Shown: positions 27,305 to 36,100, numbered from the stretch's first letter. The stretch is DNA of 64,000 nucleotides from CAILZL01 sp963791615 (GCA_963791615.1 CAWBTE010000005.1:310001-374000), one strand, 5' to 3'. Notes: generated by a model from the letters alone, not told the origin. A program made the numbers and translations.

Positions 27305-27766
27305 ATGCAACACCCCCGAATAACTGCGCCATTCGCAACGCTGCTGCTGATAGCCTGCATTGTGCAGCAACCCGTACTGGCCGCGCCCATCGACGAGTTT
27401 CGGCTCAGCGATATCGAACAGAACCTGCGCGACCTGCAAACCACTGTCCGGGAACAGGCGCGACAAATCACCGAGCTGCAACGACAGTCCGGCAGCAAGT
27501 CCATCACCTCGACCAGCAGCAATGCGAACAGCAGTGCCGGCGATCCGCGCTGGCTGAGCAGTGCCGGCTGGAATCGCCTCAAACCCGGCATGACCGAATT
27601 ACAGGTCATCGAGCTGCTTGGCCCGCCAACACAACACCGCAGCGCCGACCGCTCAACGCAACACCTGCTGTATGCGCTGGAGATTGGCCGCTCGGGATTT
27701 CTCTCCGGCCGCGTGGTGCTGACCGACGGCAAGGTCACTGCAATAGAGATGCCCAGCCTGAAATGA
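27305..27766 (+). CDS. Periplasmic SmpA/BamE-like domain protein
   Basis: The product has 153 residues. A signal peptide (about 1-26, ending VLAA) leads to a short coiled coil (LSDIEQNLRDLQTTVREQARQITELQ), a Ser/Asn-rich linker, and a C-terminal module WNRLKPGMTELQVIELLGPPTQ that matches the SmpA/OmlA (BamE-like) fold. The role is unknown; such modules are often protein-interaction domains in the envelope. The start has GGGAG-like sequence 10 bases upstream. TATATT at 27261-27266 could be its -10 box. The divergent spacer to fadL (27023-27304) shows nothing else firm. Confidence 0.72.
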   Translation: MQHPRITAPFATLLLIACIVQQPVLAAPIDEFRLSDIEQNLRDLQTTVREQARQITELQRQSGSKSITSTSSNANSSAGDPRWLSSAGWNRLKPGMTELQVIELLGPPTQHRSADRSTQHLLYALEIGRSGFLSGRVVLTDGKVTAIEMPSLK

Positions 27767-27812
27767 GAAGCAGGTAGAATTGGCCGCTATCCCGAATCTC
27801 ACTGGAACTGAA

Positions 27813-28319
27813 ATGATCGAACGCACCATTGAAAAACTGCTGTTTGCCAGCCGCTGGATACTCGCGCCGGTGTATCTGTGCATGTCGGTTGCGCTGGTGG
27901 CGCTGGGTGTCAAGTTTTTTCAGGAAGCCTGGCATGTCATCACGCATGTGCTGGTCACCGAGGAATCCGCGCTGGTGCTGACCTTGCTGTCGATGATTGA
28001 TCTGGTGCTGGTGGGCAGCCTGATCGTGATGGTGATGTTTTCCGGTTATGAAAATTTTGTGTCGCGCATCGATATTGAAGGCGAAGGCGACAAGCTCGGC
28101 TGGCTGGGCAAGCTCGATGCAGGCACGCTAAAACTGAAAGTCGCTGCGTCCATCGTCGCGATTTCCTCCATCCACCTGCTGCGCAAATTTGTCGAAGCCG
28201 AAAATACCGCCAATGACAAGCTGATGTGGTACGTCATCATTCATATGACCTTTGTGATCTCAGCAGTACTGATGGGTGTGCTGGACAAGATGTCATTTGC
28301 TTCGCATCGAGACCATTAG
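27813..28319 (+). CDS. yqhA: YqhA/UPF0114-family inner membrane protein
   Basis: The product has 168 residues and four membrane segments. IEKLLFASRWILAPVYL, LTLLSMIDLVLVGSLIVMVMFSGYENFVS and HMTFVISAVLMGVLDK are characteristic of the family. I use ATG 27813, where conservation starts; the upstream ATG at 27780 is not supported by family sequence. Function is unknown. It lies 46 bases behind the BamE-like gene. Confidence 0.9.
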   Translation: MIERTIEKLLFASRWILAPVYLCMSVALVALGVKFFQEAWHVITHVLVTEESALVLTLLSMIDLVLVGSLIVMVMFSGYENFVSRIDIEGEGDKLGWLGKLDAGTLKLKVAASIVAISSIHLLRKFVEAENTANDKLMWYVIIHMTFVISAVLMGVLDKMSFASHRDH

Positions 28320-28323
28320 GAAC

Positions 28324-28430
28324 CTCTGATTAATTGTCATTGCGAGAGTCGCGAGAAATCTTTCCTGGCTATGCAGAATCAAGCAGTTGAGATTGTTGCT
28401 CCGCGCAATGACGATCGGCATAAATCAGAG
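28324..28430. repeat. Inverted-repeat element of the CATTGCGAG type
   Basis: CTCTGATTAATTGTCATTGCG at the left is matched by an inverted CGCAATGAC...ATAAATCAGAG at the right, about 107 bp in all, with a GAAATCTTTC/GAGATTG interior. It resembles a non-coding repeat seen in many proteobacteria (from memory). It lies between the convergent yqhA and NUDIX genes. Confidence 0.65.
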
Positions 28431-28472
28431 CTCCTAGCGATCTGAATTCGTTCGAGCATGTAACGAGGGGAC

Positions 28473-29100
28473 TTAATCGAACCCGGTTGGCAACCCCGGC
28501 TGCAAATAATGTTTGTGCAGCAACTGCAGTTGCGCGGCGGTAATCCGGCCGGTGGACAACTCCGGCAAGCGCATCCAGCGCAAAGAACTGCACCCCGTCC
28601 GTTTCATTGCTGAGGCGCGGTGCGCCACCGGTGATTTCACACACGAACAGCAGCTTCCAGAGATGGAACATGAAGGGTGGATAGTTATGCAGGTTACGAT
28701 CCTGCACCGCAGCCAGCTTGATTACCCGCGCCGTGTAACCGGACTCCTGTTCAATCTCCTTGAGGATCGACTGCGACGGTGATTCGTTTACATCCGCAAA
28801 CCCGCCCGGCACTGTCCACTTGCCGTCACTGCGCTCACGCACCAGCAAGACTTCATTGTCACGGTCACCACTACGAAACAGGGCGCCCCGCACATCCAGC
28901 TTCGGCGTGTTGTAGCCCTGCTCCATCACCCAGAGCTGACCTATCTGCTGTGCGCTGTAGTGGTCGGCGCGCCCGATCAGCTCGGCGGCAATCTGCGTCA
29001 CTTCCTCATAACGTTCACGCTCGAATTCACTTTTGGTGTAGTGCAATCCGGTTTGCGCCACGGCCAGCAACCGGCGCGCCTGATCCAGCAAGGTAGACAT
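28473..29100 (-). CDS. NUDIX hydrolase with N-terminal helical domain, frame broken by one base
   Basis: From ATG 29100 an N-terminal module (LLAVAQTGLHYTKSEFERERYEE) precedes the NUDIX domain. The NUDIX box is GGFADVNESPSQSILKEIEQESG, with the essential REx2E-like EIEQE. Near 28563 the frame changes: as written it reads ALAGVVHRPDYRR and on to 28369, but removing one base gives LPELSTGRITAAQLQLLHKHYLQ and PGLPTGFD with a stop at 28473, the ending typical of this family. The enzyme would hydrolyse a nucleoside-diphosphate-linked substrate, identity unknown. Confidence 0.83.
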
Positions 29101-29138
29101 GAAGGGGTCCTGTTGATGTGCAAGGGCTTGAAGGCCGG

Positions 29139-29153
29139 AGAACCTGTTCAAAG
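29139..29153. repeat. Second solo end of the fold-back element family
   Basis: AGAACCTGTTCAAAG is identical to the 15-mer at 9816-9830 and lies in the spacer between the NUDIX gene and rarD. Confidence 0.45.
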
Positions 29154-29245
29154 AAACTGTTCCGAGCGCCTATCCAGCCACAAGCTGATGACAGTTCCAA
29201 GTACACTGACCTTATTCCGGCCTGTCCGACAGATTATTCGCGTCC

Positions 29246-30145
29246 ATGCCTGTTGCCGAATCCACTCCTGATCACACAGCGCGCAACGGCGTCATCGCTG
29301 CGGCGAGCGCCTTTTTTATCTGGGGCTTGCTGCCGCTGTATCTCAAACCGCTCAACAGCCTTGGTGCGCTGCAGATTGCCGCGTGGCGTTATGCCATGGG
29401 CTGCCTTACGGTGATGGGCTGGATCAGCTGGCGCGGTGAACTGCAATCGGTCTGGCGTGCCTTTGCCAACCCTGCACTGCTGGCGCGACTGACCCTGACC
29501 GCCGGCCTGCTGGCCGTCAACTGGACGCTGTATGCCTGGGGCATTGCCCACGGCCAGGTGCTGCTCACCAGCCTGGGTTACTTCATCAATCCGCTGGTCA
29601 ATGTACTGCTGGGTGTGCTGGTGCTGTCCGAGCGACTGAATCGTGCGCAATTCACGGCGGTGCTGCTGGCGACTACGGCGGTGGCTGGACTCACCTTCGA
29701 CGCAGGAGAGCTGCCGTGGATTGCGCTGGTGCTGGCGGTCACGTTCAGTCTGTACGGCCTGTTGCGCAAAACTGCGCCAGTCGCGCCATTGCCCGGACTG
29801 GCCGTGGAAACCCTGCTGGTGTCACCGCTGGCCTGCGGCTACCTGCTGCTGATCGAACACCAGCAAGGCAATCTGCTCGAGCATTCCCCGCTGATACTGA
29901 TATTGCTGGCGCTGTCCGGCGTTGCCACCATAGTGCCGCTGGCCCTGTTCAACTTCGGCACGCGACGTATCAACTATGCAACCATCGGCATGCTGCAATA
30001 CATCGGACCCACTCTCCAGTTTCTGATCGGTGTGTTCATTTACAAGGAAGCCCTGTCCGGCTTCCGCCTCGGCTGCTTTGGTCTGATCTGGCTGGCGCTG
30101 TTGATCTATGCAGGCGATGGGCTGTGGCGGACACGCAAGACCTGA
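29246..30145 (+). CDS. rarD: EamA-family transporter, RarD type
   Basis: The product has 299 residues with ten membrane segments in two EamA halves. FFIWGLLPLYLKPL near the N-terminus and NYATIGMLQYIGPTLQFLIGVFIYKE near the C-terminus are characteristic of RarD. These are drug/metabolite exporters with poorly known substrates. The gene converges on the cyclophilin gene with 6 bases between stops. Confidence 0.92.
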   Translation: MPVAESTPDHTARNGVIAAASAFFIWGLLPLYLKPLNSLGALQIAAWRYAMGCLTVMGWISWRGELQSVWRAFANPALLARLTLTAGLLAVNWTLYAWGIAHGQVLLTSLGYFINPLVNVLLGVLVLSERLNRAQFTAVLLATTAVAGLTFDAGELPWIALVLAVTFSLYGLLRKTAPVAPLPGLAVETLLVSPLACGYLLLIEHQQGNLLEHSPLILILLALSGVATIVPLALFNFGTRRINYATIGMLQYIGPTLQFLIGVFIYKEALSGFRLGCFGLIWLALLIYAGDGLWRTRKT

Positions 30146-30151
30146 GAATCG

Positions 30152-30832
30152 CTACTCCGTGCGTCGTGCGGTCAGAATTTTCACCTGGGTTTCGAGCATC
30201 TGCCCCTGCATGACGCCTTCACCCGCAGTGGCAGAGCGTGGCTGCTCGAGAATCGCACGCACGACTTCCATGCCTTCGATGACGCGCCCGAATACGGCGT
30301 AACCCAGATTGTCGCCTTGTACGGGCTGTGTATCTGGCTGCGCATCCATGGCCGGCAGATTACCCAGCACGATAAAGAACTCCATCGTCGCCGTTCCCGG
30401 CGCCAGGCGCGCCATGGAAATTGCACCGCTGACATGGGTGAGTCCCGTCACGGTGGTCGGTTCATGTGCGATGGGTTTGAGCACGCGCTTGGGATCACCC
30501 CGCACTCCGGCCTGCGCCAGTCCATATTCGCCGGTATCACCCATCTTCACTGCACGATAGAAGCCAATGCCATCCAGCCGTTTCTGATCCACATAACGCA
30601 GGAAATTGCCGGCGGTGATGGGCGCGCGCTCCTTCTCGATCAGCAGCAGGATCGGCCCGAGGCTGGTTTGCAGCGCAACCTTGACGGTCTCTGGTTGTGG
30701 CTCGGGCTGAGGCTCAGGCTGAATCAGGGGCACTGCAACCGGGATTTCAGTAACTGCCTCGGGCGGCGTTTGCGCCGCTGCCGACGTGACCACCAAAACG
30801 AACAAGGTAACGATAAGTTTTAGATGAGTCAT
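30152..30832 (-). CDS. Periplasmic cyclophilin-type peptidyl-prolyl isomerase
   Basis: The product has 226 residues. A signal peptide (about 1-21, ending SAAA) and a Pro/Glu-rich spacer (PEPQPEPQPE) precede a cyclophilin domain: TSLGPILLLIEKERAPITAGNFLRYVD, GFYRAV, ISMARLAPGTATMEFFIVLG and YAVFGRVIEGMEVV. It should assist folding of exported proteins. The catalytic-site strand FYRAV and MEFFI are in place. It is encoded as a single gene. Confidence 0.9.
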   Translation of the reverse strand: MTHLKLIVTLFVLVVTSAAAQTPPEAVTEIPVAVPLIQPEPQPEPQPETVKVALQTSLGPILLLIEKERAPITAGNFLRYVDQKRLDGIGFYRAVKMGDTGEYGLAQAGVRGDPKRVLKPIAHEPTTVTGLTHVSGAISMARLAPGTATMEFFIVLGNLPAMDAQPDTQPVQGDNLGYAVFGRVIEGMEVVRAILEQPRSATAGEGVMQGQMLETQVKILTARRTE

Positions 30833-30970
30833 GGTGGAATTGTAGCCCGGAAGGCGACGCTTGCTGATGAGTAAAAATCACGCAGCCTGTTTACACACAC
30901 CGCTCTTGGCTATGATGTTTGAGACCACACTCCCCTCACCTATGGCTTAACTTCTGGCAGCAACCTGCAA

Positions 30971-31810
30971 ATGGCAACAACCCACGCCGGTACCACACAG
31001 CGGATGCCCAGCCTGTACATCCCCCATGGGGGCGGCCCCTGCTTTTTCATGGACTGGAATCCACCAGATCTGTGGAATTCGATGGCTGACTTCCTGAAAG
31101 GCATCGCCGTTTCACTGCCGCAAAAACCGCGGGCCATTCTGTTGATTTCTGCGCACTGGGTGGGCCGGGAATTCATGATCGGCAGTGTGGCGAAACCGGA
31201 CCTGATCTATGACTACTACAATTTCCCGCCTCACACCTATCAACTGAAATATCCCGCGCCCGGGGCACCCAGCCTTGCCGTGCGCGCGCTTGAATTGTTG
31301 CAACAGGCGGGTATCAAGGCCATCGAGGATCCACAGCGCGGCTTTGACCACGGGGTATTCATCCCGTTGAAACTGGCGTTTCCTGATGCAGAAATTCCGA
31401 TTGCAACCATGTCGCTAAAGGCCGGCTACGATCCGGCCAGCCATCTTGCTGCGGGTGCAGCGCTGGAAACGCTGCGTGATGAAGGGGTATTGATCATCGG
31501 CTCGGGCATGAGTTTTCACAACATGCGTGGCTTTGTGGATCCGTCCTTTCATGCGCAAAGCGTCGCTTATTCCACGGACTTTACCCACTGGCTGGATGCG
31601 GCAGTAACCGCTCCGGAGCCGGCGGCACGCGCTGCTGCACTGACCAATTGGGAAACTGCGCCCAGCGCGCGTCTGTCGCACCCGCCGCGTGGTGAAGAGC
31701 ATCTGATACCCCTGCTGATCGCTGCGGGGGCCGCCGGCACAGACCGGGGCAGCATCATCTATAAAGGAGATGTCGGCGGAATACGCATAGCCGCATATCG
31801 CTTCGGCTGA
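30971..31810 (+). CDS. DODA-type extradiol ring-opening dioxygenase (class III)
   Basis: The product has 279 residues. SLYIPHGGGPCFFMD, LLISAHWVG and GFDHGVFIPLKL supply the metal-binding His residues of the LigB/DODA family (YgiD type); GSGMSFHNMRGF adds a further conserved His. The family opens catechol-like rings with Fe2+ or Zn2+. The physiological substrate is not evident. It stands alone, directly upstream of the argR promoter. Confidence 0.92.
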   Translation: MATTHAGTTQRMPSLYIPHGGGPCFFMDWNPPDLWNSMADFLKGIAVSLPQKPRAILLISAHWVGREFMIGSVAKPDLIYDYYNFPPHTYQLKYPAPGAPSLAVRALELLQQAGIKAIEDPQRGFDHGVFIPLKLAFPDAEIPIATMSLKAGYDPASHLAAGAALETLRDEGVLIIGSGMSFHNMRGFVDPSFHAQSVAYSTDFTHWLDAAVTAPEPAARAAALTNWETAPSARLSHPPRGEEHLIPLLIAAGAAGTDRGSIIYKGDVGGIRIAAYRFG

Positions 31811-31856
31811 GCCGTTGCGGGCGCTGATAACACGCGCTGACTCTCTTAATTCCGGC

Positions 31857-31902
31857 TTGACAGCCTCTGCATATTTATGCAACATGCGCGCAACTTTATG
31901 CA
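31857..31902 (+). promoter_or_regulatory. argR promoter with tandem ARG boxes
   Basis: A perfect -35 hexamer TTGACA (31857-31862) is followed by TGCATATTTATGCA (31868-31881), a perfect 6-bp-arm palindrome, and a weaker CGCAACTTTATGCA (31889-31902). Their centres are 21 bp apart, the spacing of paired ArgR sites. The boxes cover the spacer and -10 region, so bound ArgR would block the promoter of argR and perhaps the whole cluster. Confidence 0.65.
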
Positions 31903-31970
31903 GAGCCGCGCCGATCAAGGCATCAGCACGGATCTGTCGGACAACTGCCGGAACCCTCGCACCTGAAATC

Positions 31971-32423
31971 ATGGCCGCTGAACTGCATCAATCCACCCTG
32001 CGCCGTGCGGCGATCGTCAAGATCATCCGCGGCTCGGTGGTGCACAAGCAGGATGAACTGGTCAAACTGCTGAAAAAGCAGGGTTTCGATGCCACCCAGT
32101 CCAGCGTCAGTCGCGACCTGCGCGAGTTGCAGGTGGCCAAGGCGGGCGATCACTACATCGTGCCGGAAGGCGCAGTAAACAGCGCCGACCCCTTCAGTGC
32201 CATCAGTGGTTTTGTCACGCGGATTCGACCGGCTGGCGAGTCGCTGACCGTACTCAACACCCGTACCGGCGCCGCGCAAAGCGTGGCGGTCGTCATTGAC
32301 CAGGCCGAGTGGCCGGAAGTGGTAGGCACCATTTCCGGAGACGATACGATTTTCATTGCCACGGCAGATGGCAAGGCCCAGCAGCAGCTGGGCAAGCGTC
32401 TGCGCGCCATCTTCAAGCTGTAA
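31971..32423 (+). CDS. argR: Arginine repressor
   Basis: The product has 150 residues from ATG 31971. The N-terminal winged helix (LVKLLKKQGFDATQSSVSRDLRELQVAK) binds DNA. The C-terminal hexamerisation domain holds GTISGDDTIFIAT, whose Asp pair binds L-arginine. It lies 30 bases before argG and opens the arginine gene cluster; the paired boxes upstream suggest autoregulation. Confidence 0.95.
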   Translation: MAAELHQSTLRRAAIVKIIRGSVVHKQDELVKLLKKQGFDATQSSVSRDLRELQVAKAGDHYIVPEGAVNSADPFSAISGFVTRIRPAGESLTVLNTRTGAAQSVAVVIDQAEWPEVVGTISGDDTIFIATADGKAQQQLGKRLRAIFKL

Positions 32424-32452
32424 CTTTTCTTCTGTAGAGATTGCCCTCCATC

Positions 32453-33685
32453 ATGACTGACAACATTCCTGCGGGCGCAGATTCAAGCAATGAGCCCATT
32501 TTATTGGCCTTTTCGGGTGGTCTGGATACCTCCTTCCTGGTCCCGTGGCTGAAGGAAAACCATGGACGACCCGTTATCACGGTGACCGTGGACACTGGCG
32601 GTATTGATGCCGAAGCCGCCAAGGTGCTGGAGCAGCGCGCGCTGACCTATGGCGCGCAGAAACAGATTCTGGTGGAAGCCAAGCCCACGTATTTCGATCA
32701 GGTGCTGAAGTACCTGATCATGGGTAATGTGCGTCGTGGTCAGTTGTATCCGCTGTGCGTGGGCGCCGAGCGCGTCATGCAGGCGCAGATCATTGCCGAA
32801 TATGCGCGCAAGCTCGGTACCAAAATAGTTGCCCACGGCTGCACCGCCGCCGGTAACGATCAGGTTCGCTTTGAAGTGGCGCTGCGCACGCTGGCGCCGG
32901 AACTGACCATTCTCGCGCCGGTACGCGACAAGGCCTTCAAGCGCCCCGAGCAATTGAAGTATCTGCAGGACAAGCAATTGCCGCTGCCGCCCTACGGTGC
33001 GGCGTACTCGGTGAATCGCGGTCTGTGGGGCGTGACCATTGGTGGCAAGGAAACACTCACTTCCAATGACACAATTCCGGATAGCGCCTGGGTGCTGTCG
33101 AAAGATGCCTTCAGCAATCCGCAAGCGCCTGAAGTACACACGATTGGCTTTGCAGCGGGCGTGCCATGCAGTGTGGACGGCATCACCCTGAGCGCGGTGG
33201 CTGTGATTGAAAAGCTGGAAACGATTGGCGCGAAATTCGGCGTGGGCCGGGGCATCCATGTCGGCGACACCATCATCGGCACCAAGGGCCGCGTGGCGTT
33301 TGAAGCGCCGGCTGCCGATGTGCTGCTTAACGCACATCGTGAACTGGAAAAACTGGTACTGACGGGCCGTCAGACCCGCATCAAGGACAGCGTCGCTGCG
33401 CCTTATGGTGATCTGGTGCACGAAGGTCAGCATCTTGATCCCGTGTGCCGCGACATCGAAGCGCTGCTACTGTCATCGCAGGAACGCGTCACCGGTGAAG
33501 TAAAAGTGATGTACCGGCCCGGCATGGCCTTCATTGAAGGCGTGACTTCGAAGTATTCGATCATGGCGGCATCGAAAGGCGTGTATGGCGAATCTGCAGG
33601 CGAATGGACCGCCGCCGATGCACTGGGCTTCTCCAAGATGCTGTCCTTGACGGGTTCGTTCTGGCAGCGCGCGGGTAAGAATTAA
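32453..33685 (+). CDS. argG: Argininosuccinate synthase
   Basis: The 410-residue enzyme condenses citrulline and aspartate with ATP. The N-terminal PP-loop LLAFSGGLDTSFLVPWL and the citrulline-binding region are present (KIVAHGCTAAGNDQVRFE). I start at ATG 32453; the TTG at 32441 only lengthens the frame. It is followed by a REP-like element and the P-loop gene. Confidence 0.95.
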   Translation: MTDNIPAGADSSNEPILLAFSGGLDTSFLVPWLKENHGRPVITVTVDTGGIDAEAAKVLEQRALTYGAQKQILVEAKPTYFDQVLKYLIMGNVRRGQLYPLCVGAERVMQAQIIAEYARKLGTKIVAHGCTAAGNDQVRFEVALRTLAPELTILAPVRDKAFKRPEQLKYLQDKQLPLPPYGAAYSVNRGLWGVTIGGKETLTSNDTIPDSAWVLSKDAFSNPQAPEVHTIGFAAGVPCSVDGITLSAVAVIEKLETIGAKFGVGRGIHVGDTIIGTKGRVAFEAPAADVLLNAHRELEKLVLTGRQTRIKDSVAAPYGDLVHEGQHLDPVCRDIEALLLSSQERVTGEVKVMYRPGMAFIEGVTSKYSIMAASKGVYGESAGEWTAADALGFSKMLSLTGSFWQRAGKN

Positions 33686-33686
33686 A

Positions 33687-33731
33687 TTACTCCCTCTCCC
33701 CTAACCCCTCTCCCACAACTGGGAGAGGGGA
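33687..33731. repeat. CTCTCCC/GGGAGAG REP-like hairpin
   Basis: CCCCTCTCCCACAACTGGGAGAGGGG forms a stem of ten pairs, preceded by a second CCCTCTCCCC. Same family as the repeats at 39437 and inside polA (42440). It fills the spacer between argG and the P-loop gene. Confidence 0.7.
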
Positions 33732-33745
33732 ACTTGAGAAAAACG

Positions 33746-34834
33746 ATGAAAACAGTAGTTGTAGATAAAGTCGGTTCGATCACGCAGGCGCTCAACCTGG
33801 GCCGCGAGCTGCGCGTCGAAACGCAGAATATTCCGAACACGGAAGGTACGGTGCTGGTGGTGGAAATCCTTACCAACAAATCCACCTACAACACGCTGGA
33901 ACTCAACAGTGGCCGTATGGCGAAAGTGGCGCGTGGCGACATCGTGGTCGGTGCGCTGGGTCATCGTCAGGCGTTGTTCGGTTATTCGGGGCATCTGCCT
34001 GAGTCGGTGAAAGAAGGCGACATCATCCAGATGCTGAATATTGGTGGCGTGCTGGGCATTTGCGATTCAGCCAATCCCGACAAGGGTAGGCCGTTTGATT
34101 GCCGTGTACTCGGCGTGGTGCTGCAATTCCCGTATCTGGGTGAACGCATCGGCGTGCCAGCGAAAGTGGGCTACAAACAGCTCGATTACAACGCAACCGT
34201 CAATACGCGCGGCGTGCCCGTGGTGGCGCTGGCCGGCACCTGCATGGAAGCCGGCAAGACCGCTGCGGCCTGTGCGATTGTGTCGCGCATGCGCCATCGT
34301 GGTTTGAACGTGCATGCTTTCAAGGCCACCGGTGTTTCACTGCGGCGCGACATCATGGCCATGGAAGATGCCGGCGCGAAGAAAAGCGCCATCTTCACTG
34401 ACTATGGTGTCGTAACGACCACCGCCAAAACCGGCCCGGCAATTACGCGCACATTGCTGACTGAAATGGCGCAGGGTGAGCCTGATGTGATTGTGTTCGA
34501 GCTGGGCGATGGCCTGCTCGGTGCGTATGGCGTGGAAGCCATTTTGCTTGATCAGGACATCAAGAAATCACTCACCTCGGTGGTGCTGTCGGCCAATGAT
34601 CCCGTCGCTGCCTGGGGCGGCGTGAAGCTGCTGCGCGAAAAGTTCGGCATTGAACCTTCAGTTGTCACCGGGCCTTCCACCGATAACGCGGTGGGCGTGA
34701 ACATTATTCGCGACCAGATGGGCGTACATGCATGGAATGCCATGACCGATGGCGTGGCGCTGGGTGATTGCGTGATCGACAGTTTGAAGCTGTCACCCGA
34801 AGTGCTGGCCAAGGCAACGGTGAAGCAGGATTGA
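33746..34834 (+). CDS. P-loop NTPase of unknown function inside the arginine cluster
   Basis: The product has 362 residues from ATG 33746. The N-terminal part (about 1-150) is rich in strands and unlike anything I can name. From about 155 comes a P-loop domain: GTCMEAGKT at 164-172 matches the dethiobiotin-synthetase/CobB type GTxxxxGKT, VHAFKATGVSLRRD follows the first strand, and DVIVFELGDGLLGAYGV (about 247-263) looks like the Walker B region. It may belong to the DUF1611 group, some members of which take part in N-acylation of glutamate; I cannot confirm either point. It sits between argG and argC, where no known arginine enzyme is expected. An acyl-glutamate-forming or amido-ligase role is a testable guess. 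Confidence 0.7.
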   Translation: MKTVVVDKVGSITQALNLGRELRVETQNIPNTEGTVLVVEILTNKSTYNTLELNSGRMAKVARGDIVVGALGHRQALFGYSGHLPESVKEGDIIQMLNIGGVLGICDSANPDKGRPFDCRVLGVVLQFPYLGERIGVPAKVGYKQLDYNATVNTRGVPVVALAGTCMEAGKTAAACAIVSRMRHRGLNVHAFKATGVSLRRDIMAMEDAGAKKSAIFTDYGVVTTTAKTGPAITRTLLTEMAQGEPDVIVFELGDGLLGAYGVEAILLDQDIKKSLTSVVLSANDPVAAWGGVKLLREKFGIEPSVVTGPSTDNAVGVNIIRDQMGVHAWNAMTDGVALGDCVIDSLKLSPEVLAKATVKQD

Positions 34835-34843
34835 TGATTTGTT

Positions 34844-34906
34844 GGGGCGGTTCGTGAACCGTCCTCTTGCGCGAGACAGTGGGTCGCTTGTGAGCGACCC
34901 CTACAC
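34844..34906. repeat. REP/BIME-like pair before argC
   Basis: GGGGCGGTTCGTGAACCGTC (34844-34863) and TGGGTCGCTTGTGAGCGACC (from 34880) are two hairpins, the second followed by CCTACAC, the same tail as other copies. Confidence 0.7.
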
Positions 34907-34930
34907 AGAGATGAATCTGGAATTGAATCG

Positions 34931-35995
34931 ATGATTAACAAGGTTCCTACCATTGTTCTCGGCGGCACCGGCTATGTAGCTGGCGAACTGCTGCGTCTGA
35001 TTGCCGGTCATCCCGGCCTGGAACTGAAAGCCATTCTCTCCGACAGCCAGCCCGGCGAAGCGGTGAGCAAGGCGTTTCCGCATCTGGCTGCGGCATATCC
35101 GCAGCTGAAGTATTCAAGTCTTGAAGAAGTCACGCAGCTGATTACGACCTTACCCAAGTCAGCAGTGCTCGCGGCTGCGCCCCATGGCGTATCGCACAAG
35201 TTGCTGGATGGTCTGCTGAAGGCTGCGGAAACTGCGGGCACCAATCCAACCGTCGTGGATATTTCCGCTGACTATCGCTACACCACGGCGGCAGCTTATG
35301 AAGCGGTGTACAAGCACGCGCATGGTGCACCGGAACGCATCAAGGATTTCACCTGCGCGGTGCCGGAACATCTGGCCAGGGCGCCGACCAAGCATGTTGC
35401 ACATCCCGGCTGTTTTGCCACCTCGATTCTGTTGTCGAGCGTACCGCTGCTGAAGCTGGGCATTGTCGAACCGCGTCTGTTTGCATCGGCCATTACTGGC
35501 AGCACGGGTGCAGGCCGCACGCCGACAGCAGGAACACATCATCCGCAACGGCACAGCGATCTGTATGCCTATAACGCGCTGGCGCATCGTCATTCACCGG
35601 AAATCACCGAGATTGCGACTGCTGCATCGGGCGTGCAGGCAGAGTTCTGTTTTGTGCCGCACTCAGGTCCGTTTGCACGCGGCATTCACGCCACGATTCA
35701 GGCGACTGCCGCAAAACCCATCAAGACCGATGAGCTGCTCGCGGCCCTGCATGAGTTCTACAAACACTCGCCCTTTGTGCGAGTCAGCAAAGACATGCCG
35801 CGCATCAAGGATGTCGCCACCAGCAACTACGCACATATGAGCGCGGTGGCCGATGGCAAGACTGTGGCCGTGATGTGCGCCATCGATAACCTGACCAAGG
35901 GTGCGGCCGGTGGCGCAGTGCAGTGGATGAACCGTCTGCTGGGCTTTGATGAATCGCTGGGATTGATTACTCCGGCACCGGGTTGGACTAAATGA
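34931..35995 (+). CDS. argC: N-acyl-gamma-glutamyl-phosphate reductase
   Basis: The 354-residue enzyme reduces acyl-glutamyl phosphate to the semialdehyde with NADPH. The Rossmann motif GGTGYVAGELLRL, the catalytic Cys in HPGCFAT, and the His region SGPFARGIHATI are present. Whether the acyl group is acetyl or succinyl here depends on the neighbouring transcarbamylase. ATG 34931 opens a gene of normal length. Confidence 0.94.
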   Translation: MINKVPTIVLGGTGYVAGELLRLIAGHPGLELKAILSDSQPGEAVSKAFPHLAAAYPQLKYSSLEEVTQLITTLPKSAVLAAAPHGVSHKLLDGLLKAAETAGTNPTVVDISADYRYTTAAAYEAVYKHAHGAPERIKDFTCAVPEHLARAPTKHVAHPGCFATSILLSSVPLLKLGIVEPRLFASAITGSTGAGRTPTAGTHHPQRHSDLYAYNALAHRHSPEITEIATAASGVQAEFCFVPHSGPFARGIHATIQATAAKPIKTDELLAALHEFYKHSPFVRVSKDMPRIKDVATSNYAHMSAVADGKTVAVMCAIDNLTKGAAGGAVQWMNRLLGFDESLGLITPAPGWTK

Positions 35996-36002
35996 ATCGG
36001 CA

Positions 36003-36079
36003 GGGTCGCTCGCGAGCGACTCCTACGGCGGAGTTAGTGCGCCGACAAGGGTTGCAGGGGCGGCTCGCGAACCGCCCTC
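36003..36079. repeat. REP/BIME-like pair between argC and argD
   Basis: GGGTCGCTCGCGAGCGACTC (36003-36022) with tail CTAC, and CAGGGGCGGCTCGCGAACCG (36055-36074, palindrome to 36079), occupy nearly the whole spacer. Confidence 0.7.
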
Positions 36080-36100
36080 GTTGAGGATCGAGAGGTTGTT

